Source: Brienomyrus brachyistius (taxonomy: Eukaryota > Chordata > Actinopteri > Osteoglossiformes > Mormyridae). From it: a DNA stretch of 64,000 nt. The position numbers and the translations under genes were made by a program. The notes below the pieces were generated by a model. That model saw only the letters and a list, made by a program, of their open reading frames with translations, was not told the origin of the DNA and did not search any database. The first letter of the stretch is position 1, and the number at the start of each line of letters is the position of its first letter. Positions 45,839-59,530 of the stretch are shown piece after piece. The stretch lies in NCBI RefSeq assembly GCF_023856365.1, contig NC_064533.1, positions 31,544,118 to 31,608,117 on the forward strand, read 5' to 3'.

Positions 45839-47374
45839 GTAAACTCAGAATTGGTACATACTTATTAATTACTAATGATCATGCTCTAAATTCTTCCTAA
45901 CATGGGGATAAATATGCGGAAAGTTTATCTTGTTTAAATGAGCGACACGGGGTTCATGTTTATTATCTTCACGCATCTGTTTATAAATGTCATGTGGGTA
46001 ATTATAATTAGCATTGTCTCCCCTGTTTTTTGGAGCAAAATTTCATGAGTTACTGTTGGTTACAGCATTAAGACGTATGTAAATTAACTTGTACGTTCAC
46101 GCACGGGTGGTATGTGGTACTTTTGTAGCGCAGACGGATAGTCAGCGCGGTCGGGCATTAACACGGGGACTCTCCGCCATCACTAGATGGACCAATTACT
46201 TGTATTAATGACGGTACAATTTTGTCCAGGAGTGTGACCGATCGACTGAAAAGTCGGAAATCTGAAATCGATTTGCATGGATTTCTTTTTCGGGTCGACT
46301 GATCTCGTTGACGCAGATGAACTTCACGCTCGGTGCCGGAATGAGGTCTTGACCGATAAGCGCGCATCTAGGCTGACGTCCATTGATTTCGAACGGCAAG
46401 TCCCTGGGAAGCGATCGCAGGTCGTGTTACTGGTCTTAATGTCTGGCTGGGGGGGGGGGGGGTCAGTAGTCTTGTTGTTCACCCGCGTCTAATTTAAGGC
46501 CTCCCCGAGACTGCCAGTCCCCGGTTGGCTTTTCATGTGACACCTTAAGATAAATTCTTATAACAAGTCCAAGCATGAGTGTGTCATTGCTGATCTCTTT
46601 GTGAGCAGCTTGGTCAAATCATGCAAATCTCCGTGAAATAAATACCCCTGAGAAAAACTAAACCTTACAAATTTGTGTATAATGCACAAGTATTCTGTTT
46701 AGATGTATTTAGATTTATTATTATTATTATTATTAATTTGCTAATTTTTATGAGACACTTTTAAGAAACATTTCATGTTTCAATGGTGTAAAGTGACTGT
46801 TTTATCCGAGGGTATTTACTGTAGTTTGCAGTAGATTACATGTCATTAGGCAGCTGTGTATTAACATAAGCTAAGATTCCATTTCAAGGGTCACTTGATG
46901 CTTGTAGTGGCTCTGTGGGTCAGACTTGCTTTTGCACAGTTAAACGATACCGGTATTTGTTTGGGAAGACGAGTATTAAACAGCCGAGTTTGTGGGCATC
47001 TTTAAATTGAGCCCATCCTGGCGTATTCCTCAGAGGGCTGAAGGGTGTGGGCGGGGTGGGGGGCAAAGAGAACCGCAGCCTTTTGAATAGTATGGGTATC
47101 CCCTTCTTTATGAAAGCAGAGCGTCCCTATGAAACCTTTTGAAAGCCAAAATGGCATAAGGCAAATACGTAATTGCTATTAACTTACATGGAGGAAATCT
47201 GGGGAAAGGCTTTCCCAGTCCAAATGAATAACCTACTAAATCAACCCAGATAACACACAAAACCTAAAGTAACGCTACCCGTATAGTAAAAGCTGGCATG
47301 GTAGGATAAATATGCAGCCTATATAAAGTAGATATAATGTACGTACAGTGTCGTTTCACTTACCAGCATCAATA

Positions 47375-47776
47375 CAGTCATGTGTCACTTAACGACGGAT
47401 ACGTTCTGAGAAATGCGCGTGATTTTGTGATTGTGTGAACATCAGAGTGTATTTACAAAAAGCTCGATGACATCGCCTACTACACACCTAGGCTGTGTGT
47501 CATACTCGAAGTAACAGTATGAAGTATAATTTAGTGAATAGCTACGGTACTGTTCATCATTATCATGTGATATGCACTGTTCGTGATTGTATGTGCGATA
47601 CTTTTAAACGACTGGCAGCACAGTAGGTTTGTTTACACCAGCATCTCCGCAAACATGAGTAATTCGTTGTGCTACGTTTTTTACGATGGCTACGGCTTAA
47701 CTAGGCAATAGGAGTTTTCACCGCAGTCATATTCTGTCCCTCGTTGATCGAAACATCGTTATGTGTCGCATGACTG
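47375..47776. mobile_element. Pogo/Tigger-like miniature DNA transposon, 402 bp
   Basis: The left end is CAGTCATGTGTCACTTAACG and the reverse complement of the right end is CAGTCATGCGACACATAACG. Both are flanked by TA (47373-47374 and 47777-47778), the target duplication of the mariner/Tc1/pogo superfamily. The inside contains CCTACTACACACCTAGGCT and ACGACTGGCAGCACAGTAGG. From memory these blocks and the ends closely resemble non-autonomous Tigger-type elements of mammals. It has no transposase. It lies inside the inferred LARGE1 intron 1. Confidence 0.8.
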
Positions 47777-48789
47777 TATATCTGTAAGTGGTCCGCTGAT
47801 AAACAAAAACGAAATGCTATTGTTACTTTTGTCATTTGTTTTTTTTTTTGTAAAAGCAAAAATCCTTTGCGTAATTCTCTCCGTTAGCGAAAACAGGCGC
47901 TAACGTAAGTGTTTCGTAAAAGCGCAGTGCCGTAAAGCGGAGAATACCTCTATCTGATGCAGCGACATTGTGATATTTGTGTATTTTGTGTAGAGATTAC
48001 TGCACTATTGTTTGACAGAAGAGCAGGGAGTCTGTAGCTTTAGATTTCATGGAAAGGTCACCACTATTTAGAAAATCATCCGTTTTTTGACCAGAAGCTA
48101 GAGGGCATGTGCCTGCCAAACAGGCAGACATGCGGGCAGCCCTGGGGTCCTGTGTGACAGATATACCCAGCCTGCTCCATTTGCCCCCGCCTTTTTTTGG
48201 GTATGAGGTTTGTATCTCGGCCATCAGGATCACCACCTTTGCCCCTGTGGGTGCTGGGGGCTCTGACCTGGTAAGCTGACGTCTATTGCATTGGCAAAGC
48301 CTGCTCCCCCCAACTACAGATTGGAGGGATCTGGTGGAAGGGTCTTCCCCCAACTTCTCTGACTGGCCATTGGTGGACTGACTTCCCCGTCCTCCCCCCT
48401 TGATTTTTAAAGATCATCCCCTAATAAAGAGAGAGGGGGTTGTGGTCGGTTAATACGGAGGGACTCGGGCCAAGCTCGGATTTCTGTAGCCAGGATGCGG
48501 CATTCCGAGTGAAATCACAGCCCTTGGATTTTCCGGTGCTTGGAAGCCACGTTCTACCCAGAGCCTTTGAGTCATGTTTGCAATTCTGAGATGAGATGGG
48601 GTTTGGACCAGCTAACAGTAAGGCATTACCGTTCTCGGGGGAAGGGCGTGGGTTCTGAACTTGATGACACAGCAGCATATTTGGCGTTCCGCACGTGGGA
48701 TTCTGTATTAACGTCAACCCCCCCCCGAATTAGCGAGCCGAATGGCGGACGGGCAGCACGCCAGCGGGGGACACGCTGGACTGGCCGCT

Positions 48790-48975
48790 GGATCTGTGCG
48801 ACGGAGTGGAACTGAGTGGCGCTGGGTGCTGACGGGTGGATCTGCATAGTGGTGGAGCGGAACCCGCTGGACGGCGGCTGCAGGATCTGCATTGCAGTCG
48901 AGCGGAACTGTAAGTGTTGGATGCTGGCTGCCAGCGTCCATATCTGCACAACGGCTGAGTGGAACCTGGCATTGG
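48790..48975. repeat. Degenerate tandem repeat, about 50-55-bp unit, 4 copies
   Basis: Four diverged units start with GATCTGTGCGACGGAGTGGA, GATCTGCATAGTGGTGGAGC, GATCTGCATTGCAGTCGAGC and ATATCTGCACAACGGCTGAG. Each is followed by GGAAC and a CTGG-rich part. Divergence shows it is older than the big minisatellites upstream. Confidence 0.75.
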
Positions 48976-51564
48976 CTTGGCTGGTCGCTGATTGGTTTTA
49001 TGACAAGTCATGTGACCAGTGAACGTCATGAATATTCATGAGGGAAGTATGACCCCTAATGCCACTGGCTGACTTTTCTCCTGAGCTGGATTTCTCTTTA
49101 TCACAATCCATCCAATGGTGCTTCTGCAGAAGATGTCAGTACTTTCCTTTAGTTTAATATCACTGCCTTTTGATAGTGTGTCTTCTATTTACATACCAAA
49201 GCTTTTGAGTGCATGTTGGTTGTGGGTTTTTTCTTTAGGGAGAGGTCAACCTGAAATTTGGGTTGTGTTTCAGGCAGCCTGTCGGCTCTTTTTGCTCTTG
49301 ATTTGATCTGATCGACTCTTGTTTATAACCCAGGTGCTGTAGATTCTCTGAAATTGGTTTAGAGCAGCAGAAGGTATTTTAGCACAAGTTAGATGGAAGT
49401 ATAATAATTTATATCTCATTTGTCCTGCACATCTGGATCGAACGCTCTGTGTTCCAGCAGAAATGGTTCTGCGAAGATAATTGTGTAGCGTTGAGTTCAG
49501 AATGGATGATATTCACATGAGACACACATGGCCTCCTTTGCAGTTTTTAGTATGCGCATAAATTTGATAATGACTGCTAATTACCGGCACTGTTTGAGCT
49601 GCCAGTTCACTTGTTGTTGCCACCATAGAAGCCAGTTTTACAGCCCGCGCATAAACTGTGGATGTCAAAGGTCAGATCCAGCACAAACTCGAGTGGCGGT
49701 CCCGACCTCATACCCCCGCAGGCCCATGTGACTGAACTGCACATGGGGGGCTTTGAGGCAGCAACGCGTTTTGTTTCAATAGTGTGAAAAATTGCTGAAG
49801 TAACTTAACGATGGTTTTCAGTCTGACTGCTCTTAGGCAGCAGAAATGCCAAGTTCTGATGGTAGCAAGAGCTGAATGCGTGACATCAGGAAGTTGTCGG
49901 ACAGACTGCCGCGCCGTTAGCAGACCACATGCACACTCTCCTGTAATGAAGCTTGCAGTCTGACTGCACGGTACCTCCTTCAGAGTGCATTTAAACCTGC
50001 GAGTCCCCCCCCACCACTTTCACCAAGCTGCTTTTCTGTCTCCCTTTGAACCGTAACTGCCGGGTTTAAAAGAATGTTGCATTAAAAAAATAAGTTACTG
50101 CATGTTTACCCATTTATGTTGCTTTTAGTATTAAACTTGCCTACACTCCCGACTAAAGCGATAGACCGATCTTTGTGTCTGTTAAAGCACGTAGTCTTTG
50201 TACTTGAAGTGCTCCCTCATGGTCTCTATTATGTAAAAGTATTTTAATAAATTTTTGCTGCAGTACAATCTGGGGACAGTGACACGTCTTCAAGGACAGA
50301 GGAGTCGCCGGCTTGCGGTCGCCCCCCCAGCACATGCCGGTAATGGATGAAGTTGTCGGTGGACGATGACTGTGAGAGATCGCCCGCTTTGGTATCGCCG
50401 AGGAACATCTGGGCTGCCCCCGGGCGCCCCGCCTTTGGGCTCGGAGTGCTCGCCGTGCCCACCGGTTGGCTGTGTCAGTGGGATAGGGGTTGCCAAGCCG
50501 AAGCATGTCCGTGGTGTTCCTCCCGGCCAGTGGAACTTGACCTACAAAGTGCCGGAGAGTGCTGGTGATGAAGTGCAATCCGTCACCCTGCTGCCCAGCC
50601 CACCGTGATTATTTTAGTTGGTGCGAGTTGGGGGGGGGGGGGTGCGGCAGGTCATGGCACCGTTTCCTGAATGAGCGATGGCATTCCGCACCCCCCCACC
50701 CCCCACCACCCTCGGGACCAGTGCTGAGCAGAAGGGAGCGGTGATTTGATGGTTGAGGGTTTGTGGTCGCGGCTGATGGATTATGACTTGCGATTGGGTC
50801 AGTCTGTGGGCAACAGGTGTGTCGCTGTGTGTATCCTCGCGTGTGTCTCTTTAAATATGGGCTGGCGTGGATTTCTGAGGCCAGAGCATGATTGGCTGAG
50901 GATATATGGCGGGGTGTTCCTCATTCCTGGCACGTGCCTCCCTCTTAATCCATTCTGTTTCCTTGGTGGCCCCAGGTGCGGCCTCACTCCTTGATTGGCA
51001 CCCTTGATTATCGACGGGGCCACCCCGCCTCTCAGAGGGTGAGGGGACCTCCACACTAAAAGATGACTGCGTCCACCCCCCCCCCCCCCCCCAGCTGGAA
51101 GTGCACAACAAAGAGCGTTTCTCTCTGGCACAGACGAGCGCGCCTCCCTGTCGGATAGCCGGGACTTGCGGCGGAGGGAGCGTGGGGCGTGTTGGGCTCC
51201 GCTTGTGACGCGTCCTCTTTTTCGGGGCGTCTGATCGCGTCCGAAACGGGAGCTGTGAGCTGGGAGGGAGGACAGCCCCCCCCCTCCCCCACCCCCACCC
51301 CCCACCCCCGCCGATGTTTATCTGCTGATGCTCCGTCACTCTTGCTGCTGTTGCTATGTCAAGAGAAACAGTGACTTTTTTAAAAATGAAAAGGCTGTTT
51401 GTATCTGTTTTCCTATTTTTTTGATTTCTCACCATGTGAAAGCTGCCGAGCAGATAGTCTGCCGATGCAAATTAATGGAAATTTACTTCTTGCTGATTCT
51501 CCCCCCCCCCCCCCCCCCCCCCACAGATGTCGTTCCCGTTCAGAGCTACAGCAGCATTTTGTGC

Positions 51565-51620
51565 CAGTAGGTAGTGTAGCGGTTAAGCATTCATACCTGA
51601 AGTTTGGGGTTTAAATAAAT
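51565..51620 (+). repeat. Possible tRNA-SINE head fragment
   Basis: GTAGGTAGTGTAGCGGTTAA resembles the A-box region of a tRNA-derived SINE. The expected B box is decayed (TTTGGGGTTTAAATAAATG). Confidence 0.35.
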
Positions 51621-54600
51621 GAAAACATGCAGCTGTATAAATAGGTACAATTTCAGGCCACAGAGAGTAACTGACAGATGGGGACCTAAATCATTAATGG
51701 TGTAAATGAGTTTCAAAAGTACCATGATCATACTCGAGCATTGTACAGCATTTCTAACAGTCTATCAGGTCAGATTGGCTGAGGGGTTATTGCAAAATCC
51801 TTTAATTTTATGACTATATTGTAATTTTTTTTAAATCAAATGCCAGGAGAGCAATTGCTGTTGAACTTTATATTAAAGAAGCCACACAACAACTTTAAAT
51901 AACCATATTTTATGGAGAAAAGGGCGGAAGGCGGCAAGTTCTGGTGCCACCTAAGGCCCCCTGGTGAAGCGGGGGGGGGGGGGGGGGTGTTGGTGATCCA
52001 GGTGCCCTGTTAGTCAGGATCGCTTTCGTCGTGTCGCAGTGTAACGCGGACGGCACCCACGACCCCGACTTACACTAATTGCAATTAGTTTGCACGGCCC
52101 CTGTTTGGAGAGGGGGAGGGAGAGGCGTAGGTGAGCATGCAGAGTGGCGTCTGATCTGGGCCCCCGGCGCACTCCCCCGCTGCCATAGCTAATGACATCG
52201 TTAATGGCATGAAATCCGTTGGAGGAGGGGTGTCGCCCGGCTCTCAGGCATTTCCATTTCATTGCACGGTTCCGGTGTCCTATCTCAGGTGGGCTTCGGA
52301 CAATTGGATTACATTCTGACTCCTGGTGCCCGGTCCACGTTGGCACATCCAGCTACAGCTAAGGGGCAGCAGGCTTCTTGGGGCTTTTCCGGGGGTGGGG
52401 CCTGTGAATGACTGGGTCAAGCTGAGTTAGTCACCGGGTGTGGAAATCTGTGTTTTTAAAAGCGCGACTCCTACCCCCCATCTAAGGCTCCGGGGTTAGA
52501 TTTGCACTCCAGAGTCTCTCCCCTGTCATGTTCATAAATAAACATCGGCGGTCCCTTTTAAAGTGTCATAAAATTAAAATTAGTAACATAACCTGTGCAC
52601 AGAGGCTTTTGCTGAGAGCTGCTTTGCGTTCGCCGGCCAGAGAGTAATTTTCCTTCCCAGAGATCCTTTGGGCTTCCTACAAGTACAGGAGGGGCTTAAC
52701 GCCCTTTAAATGATGAATATTCGGCAAGGCAGTGACCCCCCCCCACCCCCCAAAACCTTTACTATTTCCAGCACCACAAGCTCCTGATTAATAAGCTTCC
52801 CAAAAACCGTCGAGCTCCAAACCTACTCTGGACCTTAAGTTGCAGTTTATCTTAAAGCTATTTTAAAAAACAGGGGACTGGCCGTCTGTACATTAAGAGA
52901 TCCTCCTCTGCACGGCATTTGGAATTGCCTGTCAACACCTGGAGATGCCTATTTTCAGATGGATATGGGCAATTTTTATTTATTTATTTTTTTTTTTAAA
53001 AGGAAAAAAGCTGCCTTTTTTTCTGAGGTTTGAGGGGAACTTGTATGGTTTTATGAGGCGAGATGTCGGCATGAAGGCAGATCAGCTGCCCAGGCAGAGC
53101 ACCGTCTCATTTAGAAAAGGGTAAATGGATCATTCAACAAAAAAAAAAAAAAAAAAGGATTCTCAGTCCATGGAGCGAGATTGCATCTCCATGGTGACAG
53201 GAAGTCACTCTCCATCAGGCTCACGTCGCCATGGCGAGCGGAGCAGCTCAGGATGCAGCGTCCCAGGGAAACGGCCCAGCCACGGTCAGGCCGAAAGCCT
53301 TCACTTTGTGAACGGAGAGGCGAGGTCTGCGGCAGTTATTAATTCTCATGATGGTCGCTTGTACGGTTTTCTAAAGCCACAGAGGGCAGTGGGTCCGCGT
53401 GGAGGTGTCAGCTGGGGACAGGCGATGCCCCCCACCCCCTCGACGATTCCACGTGTCCCCCACCCACTCCCTCCCATCACCGGTCGCTCGCTCGCTTACT
53501 CTGTCTTCCAGAACCCGTCGGCCGTGGTTTTCACACCTGAGTGGCGTGTGCTTCGCCAGATGGGGGCAGAGCTGGGGGGGGGAAGCGGGGGGCACTTTCT
53601 CTTCATTCGGCCCACATGGGCAGCGGCCCCGAACTCCGCCATGTGTGCCTTCCCACTTCTGTGTGAGCCCATAACCAGGCCGATGCACGTACCCAGTGCT
53701 GTGTGGCGGTTTGTGGGAAGGCATGTGTCGGGCTCCCGGTTCTTTCGGTACATAGGTGGCTTTGAAGGGGTTGCCCACTGTGCCGGCGCCCCCCCCGGGC
53801 ATCAGTGATAGGCTCCCAGAATGCTGTTTTTGTGCCCCTGGCTGTCGGCGTTAATCGACCCTGTCACGGTTTAGCGGGCCGTGGTGGGAGTCATGCCCTG
53901 AGGCAACGAGGCCCATAATTCAACAGGTGCTAAATGAAAGTCGTCTTTTATTGTTGAGGTTTCCTGCGTGAATGATTTTTGTTATGAGTTATTGATTTAT
54001 GTATTGATGGCATATTTACTCAGCATTCAGTCAGGATCTCTCTTGGGTAACCCAGTGTTGAGAAAATAAATGTGGATCTCACAGTACAGGGAAGGGTTAA
54101 TACATGTTAGCTGCTAATAGGCAGGGGTGCGGTCCACTGTCTGTCAGCGTGCAGTTTCACCCAATGGGGATTGACAGCACATGATAATCCTTCCCATTTT
54201 GTAGGGGTGCACTGATGTGAAACCAATACCAAGAACTGATATATTTTGCCTAATACTACTGATAAGCAGCCGATGTGTGGGGACAGTGAAGCGCATTCAT
54301 TTTTAATCATTTTTTTAATGCGATACGGGGGTGGGAGGGGTTAAATCTTTGCCGTTATTTCATGTTTCGGGGGCTGCTGTTTAGAAACAGTGCTGTTCTC
54401 ATTCCCTACTGAACCCGAATCGATGTGTCACCCTACAATGTGAATTGGACCCGAGCCTGTAAATGACCCTCCTCCTGTCACGGAGCTCCCTGACTGGGTG
54501 ACACAGCTCCCGGTATCTCGCCTGGCGACCGTGACTGGGGGTGTCGGTGTGAAACGCTTGGGCACAGCTATTTTTGTGCTGCTCCTAGTTCTTGCAGTGA

Positions 54601-57600
54601 GAGAGCAGGTCTTTGCGCTGCCTGTGAAGCCGCGTCCTGCTGCTATGGGCTCGGCGGCATTCGCATCTGACGTCTGCATCCACGTCCAGTGACATCGTTT
54701 CTGAAGGCTGTTTAAATGGTGACCCCACCACCACCACCACCACCAAACCACGGTTTTCTTCTTCTGATTGGTCTCCCTGTACTTTTTTCCCTTCGTTTTC
54801 AGCTTGGTGTGCCCCCCCCTATTGTAGCAGAGCTCCATCACATTCCCAGCTTCATTTATGACACCCAGTCTTGGGGAGCTTCCAAACACGAGGGGGGGTC
54901 AGACCTCGCCTCCTGTTAAACACATTTATTGGTAAAGCCTAAAATCATCAGCCGGCAGTAGCTTTGCATTTTGCTGCAGGCTGCACCCGCAGTGAGCTGC
55001 GGCCGCAGCGGTGCCTCTCTGCCAGTGCCCCCATAGTGGCAGGCCGTACCACGTGCCGCTTGGCCCCCGCCAACAGTAAATGCCAACGTTCATCTCTCTG
55101 GCCTCTTCCTCTGATGGCTGCTTCCGAAGCCGCGGTCGCTGTCTCCACCGTTTGTGCTGCCATCTACCGAACCACACACCCCCCCCCACCCAAACGGTTC
55201 CGCTATGCCAGTGCTCCATGCGGAAAGTTCCGGACTCCCCCCTGATTTCAGTGCTTGGTGAACCTCTCTGGCTGTTCCCTTTGGCAGGTAGGTATGGGCA
55301 TATGGTGTCCGGCCCGGGGAGTCTTTAGAAATTCCACTAGTGGGGGGGGGAGCAACCTTTGCTTCCGCCAGACCTGACGCTGTAACGCCCCCCCCCCCCC
55401 GCTCTGCCCTTATCCAATATGTCATCACCCCCCCCCCCCCTCCAAAGTCTCCCCCTCAATTCATTTTGCCCATTTTATTTCCCTCTGCAACAAAATGAGG
55501 CTTCCTGCTGCACGTCTGGGTCTCGCCTACAGCCGTTGTGGCTTTGTGCCAGGGGATGGGCAGAGGGGGCGACGCACATTTTAAGTCCTGAAGGCTTCGC
55601 CCGAAGCCGTCCTGCTGCCCTCCACATGCCGAAGCAGGCTGACTGCTCCTGCGTGGCAAACGCTGCTCTGCAACATGCTGCATTTTCCACCTTTTGGCTG
55701 GGGGGGGTCATATTTCCAGCATGGCCCTATTAGGCGAGGAAACCATCCCCCCTCACCCCTGGGTCCTCTTAAGGAGTGTCAGCGGCATTATTATATTATC
55801 ATCCCAAATGTGTTTGGGGGGGGGGGGGGGGACAATAGTGGAGAGTTTATTAAGTTTAAGCAGTAATACTGTGTGCCGGAGTCCTGGTGTAACTCCTAAC
55901 AGGGACAGGCCCGCGGTGATGAGGCGCAGGGTGAGGATCCTGGTGGCCTGTCAGTCGCTGACGTCTTCCTGGCGTGAGAGGAGCCGCTGATGGCGGCGGC
56001 CAGGGGCACTGGGAGATGCGATCCTGGGGAGGACTGTCAGCCTGTCCTCCCACAGGCCGTGGCACTGTGTCCCTCCGTCAGGACGCCACCCCCCGCATCG
56101 CCCGCCGCTTCCTGCTGGCCATTTCCCGCCTGCTGTCTCGCATAGAACCACACCACTCCCCCAGGCGTGGCTTTCCCTGAAGTGGTTTGTGTGTGAGGTA
56201 TGGCTCTTTGGTGGGGGTTGAATTCTTAATATCTTGAAAATGAACCAGGACTATCAAGAAAGGGATTTGTCATTAAAGAAAAGCGCGGTAATTCTGTGGT
56301 GGTTGTTGGTGCCGACGGTGCTGGCTTAGATGTAATTGCTTTCTGCCCCTTGGATGAAGTTCGGCCCCCTGTTCACCTCTGGCCCCTCGATCATGTTTGG
56401 GATTCAGAATGAGACCCAATGCAGAAGTGGGGCAGCAAATAAGAGGTAGGGGGTGGGGTGGCGCGGGGTCTTCTGGAGGACTTTGGGTATTAAGCAGAGA
56501 TGGCGTGATGCTCACAGGGAGGTGTGTCTCTGTTAGCTTCCCGCTTTTGGGTTATGGCATTCACAGCCTCATCGAATGCGTCATGTCGTACTATTTAAGA
56601 AAATTATATATTTATATAAAATGTCTTGAGTAGCTCATCCTTAAAATGGCAATTTTGGATATTCTTGAGCAGCTTTGTCTTGACCTAGAAAAGAGAACTT
56701 CTGAGGGTCTATTTTGGGAAGAGAGCACCATCAAATGGAGGCGTTTCTGTTCAGAAGGTTCTGCGGACGAGTAAACACAAGGTCCGGGGGGGGGGGGGGG
56801 GGGTTAGGGTCAGCTACTTCTCGCTACCTGGTGTATAGCTCTGGTGTGATGATGCCTGTCTGGTGCTGCCCCCCCCACCCCCCAGCTCGCTGTCTCTCCG
56901 AGCTCGTTTTCAAAGTGAATAAGCCTTCCTCTGCATTCCTGCTGCATGCACTCCACTTCTGAGTGTGAGCCATGTTAGATCAGGTCTCTTTAATCCCGCC
57001 CCCCGCAACCGCACCCCGCCGCGGATCTAGGTAATCCCTTTCCTCAGAGCCCGGTGGTCAGAGATCCCGTGTGGCTGATTATCCGGGTCTTGTTTCCTCA
57101 GTGGGACTGCTATGGTACTGTGCTATGATACAACGGGATGGCAGTGGGACCTTGTCTCTGGTCTCCCATTTCAGCTTACGAGTCTGTTTTGGGTCTTGAA
57201 GGGCTCGTCTTCAGAAGTTCCTCAAAGGGTCCTGCAGTCCAGCTCGTACCTTTCTGCCCCGACTCCTGCCCCCCCCGAGCTAGCGAGCGGCCAGTCCGCC
57301 CCGGACTGCCGGACTCCACTCACCAGGGGACTTTTTGAAACAGTAATACTATAGTCGGTGTTATTGGAATTCGATGTTTCAGTGTCAATAGCATGAGAGA
57401 CATGAATAAATGCTGGGATATTAAATCCTGTAAACCTGTGTGGGGCCCAGGCTGGAAGTGTGAGGAGCATATTGATGTTTTGCTACCGCTAGTGACACTA
57501 CAGGATGTGACACGGGGAGATTAAAGGGGGAGAAGCTCAGCACCTTGTTTCTCATCCTGCCTGCCGGCTGAAAGACTTCACATCCGGCACGTCCGCCAAG

Positions 57601-57629
57601 GCGCAAACCCCCCGCCGCATTTCCCGGGT

Positions 57630-57815
57630 GCCATTTTCATTTGTACTTATTTATCAGATACTTTTATCCAAAGTGACATGTTTGTGTTTTTTTTGAGAAA
57701 GTCGGGTCAGACGATCCCTGAGGCAACTTGGGGTTAAGAGCCTTGCTGGGGGGCCCATCAGTGAATCCCTGCTATCTACCCAAGTATTCGAACTCGTGAT
57801 CTTCTTGTCACTGAC
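57630..57815 (-). repeat. tRNA-derived SINE remnant, minus strand
   Basis: The tail as complement (ACTTATTTATCAGATACTTT, TATCCAAAGTGAC) is at the left. GGGGTTAAGAGCCTTGCTGG is in the middle, and a B-box complement, GTATTCGAACTCGTGATC, is at 57784-57801. The order is that of the common fish SINE. Confidence 0.65.
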
Positions 57816-58344
57816 TCTTCCCTCTGTCCCCTCTTCTGGGGCAGATAGCTGGGAGATGCCCTTCGAATACACCCCACGGCCTTTGCCGGTGACTTCCGTA
57901 CCCCGCCCCCCCCCAACGCGGGGGCCGCCGCCCCCTTCCACTCCTCCGTGTCATGTCATTAATGGAGATCACACTATTAATCTGAAGCCACTTGCAACAG
58001 GGGCCCAAAGGTTAAGGAATTGCTGGAATTATTCATAGCCCAGCGAACGCATTATTATTCGGCGAGTCTCCAGCGTCTGATGGGCTCATTTAACCCTGGC
58101 AAGCTTCTCGCTCCTCAGTCTTTCAGGGTGATCTAAATAGGGCTCCAAATTGAATTGGTATTCAGAACAAATTAATGGGAATGCACTGACACACTGTCAG
58201 AGTTTCCTCTGCGTGTTGCCCCCTCCCTCACCAAAAAAAAAGGCGAGGCACTGTTTTTAGAAGCCTGTTGTCATCGTTTAGGCTTCACCGTCCTCGTCTT
58301 CCTTTGCTCGATCGGCTGAGGCCGACAAGCATGTCGTGCCCGCC

Positions 58345-58467
58345 ACAGCCGTCGGTCAAGGCCCTTAACCTCAGCTGCTCCCGGGACGCCAGTCGGTCCT
58401 GCTGTCTGACCCCAAGCTTTCCTTGCTACCTCGCTTTGGACGTAGAGCATCTGCTAATGAAGTAAAT
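58345..58467 (+). repeat. tRNA-derived SINE remnant, 3' part
   Basis: CAAGGCCCTTAACCTCAGCT, CTGTCTGACCCCAAGC, and the tail TTTGGACGTAGAGCATCTGC, TAATGAAGTAAATG are present. The tRNA-like head is missing. Confidence 0.6.
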
Positions 58468-59530
58468 GGGAGATGTAAGCTGTGAGGTTTTGTTCATGAT
58501 GAGGGAATCAGAACCTCCATCCCTTGTGATCTCCAGCCATCTGGTTCCAGTAACCACTTAACCCAGCTACGTCTGTGGAGTTCTGTGGAGCACAGAGACG
58601 TCGGCTCAGGGTCACCAGATCATGGATATCTGTGTACTGTGGCAGGAAGCCGGGATCAGCTCTGGATAACGACCTCTTTACGCGATCACGGGACCTCGTC
58701 TGATGCCTGCGAGGTGGCGGTGCTCCCTTCCGCGGTTTCTGAGCTGGCTCCGTCCGCCTCGGGCTTTGCGTGGATTTGTGCCGACTCACGCCTTTGGGGT
58801 AGCGGCCAATCAGATGTCAGCATTTTTGTTCTCCCGTATGCTCGTGGTGCTTGGCTAAATATTATTTTTGCACAGCATGCAACTGTTAAGTAAGAAAAAA
58901 AAATGATGGGTTTGGAGAATTTTCGGGTTCGTTATCCCTGATCGTTTATGTCGCTCACCTGCCATTCCCCAGGTCCTGTGTGACTTCTGCAGTTTCCTAT
59001 TGCTCTGGGAAATGACTGGATGGAAGCCATTTGCCTGTTTGGCCCTCAGAAATGTTACCTCAACATCATCCTAATGGAGATGCGTCTTCTATTTCAGGCT
59101 CTGGACCAGTGTGTGTGTGACGGAGGGGGGGGGGACTGGGGTCTACTGACTAATTAAGCAAATGCAGCTCTAATGAAAAGCTATTTGCTCATCTTTGCCA
59201 GATGAAGAGCTGCTGCTTCCAGGCTTGAAATGCAGGTGTAACCCACATAAATAAGGGTGATGACCAGCCTGCACCAGCTCCACAATAGCGGGGTCCTCAG
59301 TCACACGTTTTAGGCGTCCACTGACCTGCCTCACCCTGGAGGGGCCCTTATGCTGTGTATATTACTATGGTATGAAGATAGTCGGTTCGTTTGCTTTTAT
59401 TGGCTCAGCTTTTTGTCGTCTTCAGGATGCCGTATTGCCGTCTTGCCCCTGAAATCACAAACTGACTGGCCAACGGTTGCGGTTTCTTTAAAACGATGGC
59501 ATTTGCCTGGCATGCCGAGATTATTGTGGA

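Noticed and set aside
50264..50339. Possible extra untranslated exon (acceptor after TTTTTGCTGCAG, donor CCG|GTAATG)
   Set aside because: Both sites are acceptable but common by chance, and the donor is weak. Without transcript data I do not annotate it.
50153..50578. Minus-strand 141-codon frame
   Set aside because: No domain is recognised, and other frames on both strands are open over the same GC-rich segment.
53125..53808. 227-codon + strand frame in LARGE1 intron 1
   Set aside because: It starts in a poly-A run encoding Lys, is compositionally driven, shows no domain, and has a long competing frame on the other strand.
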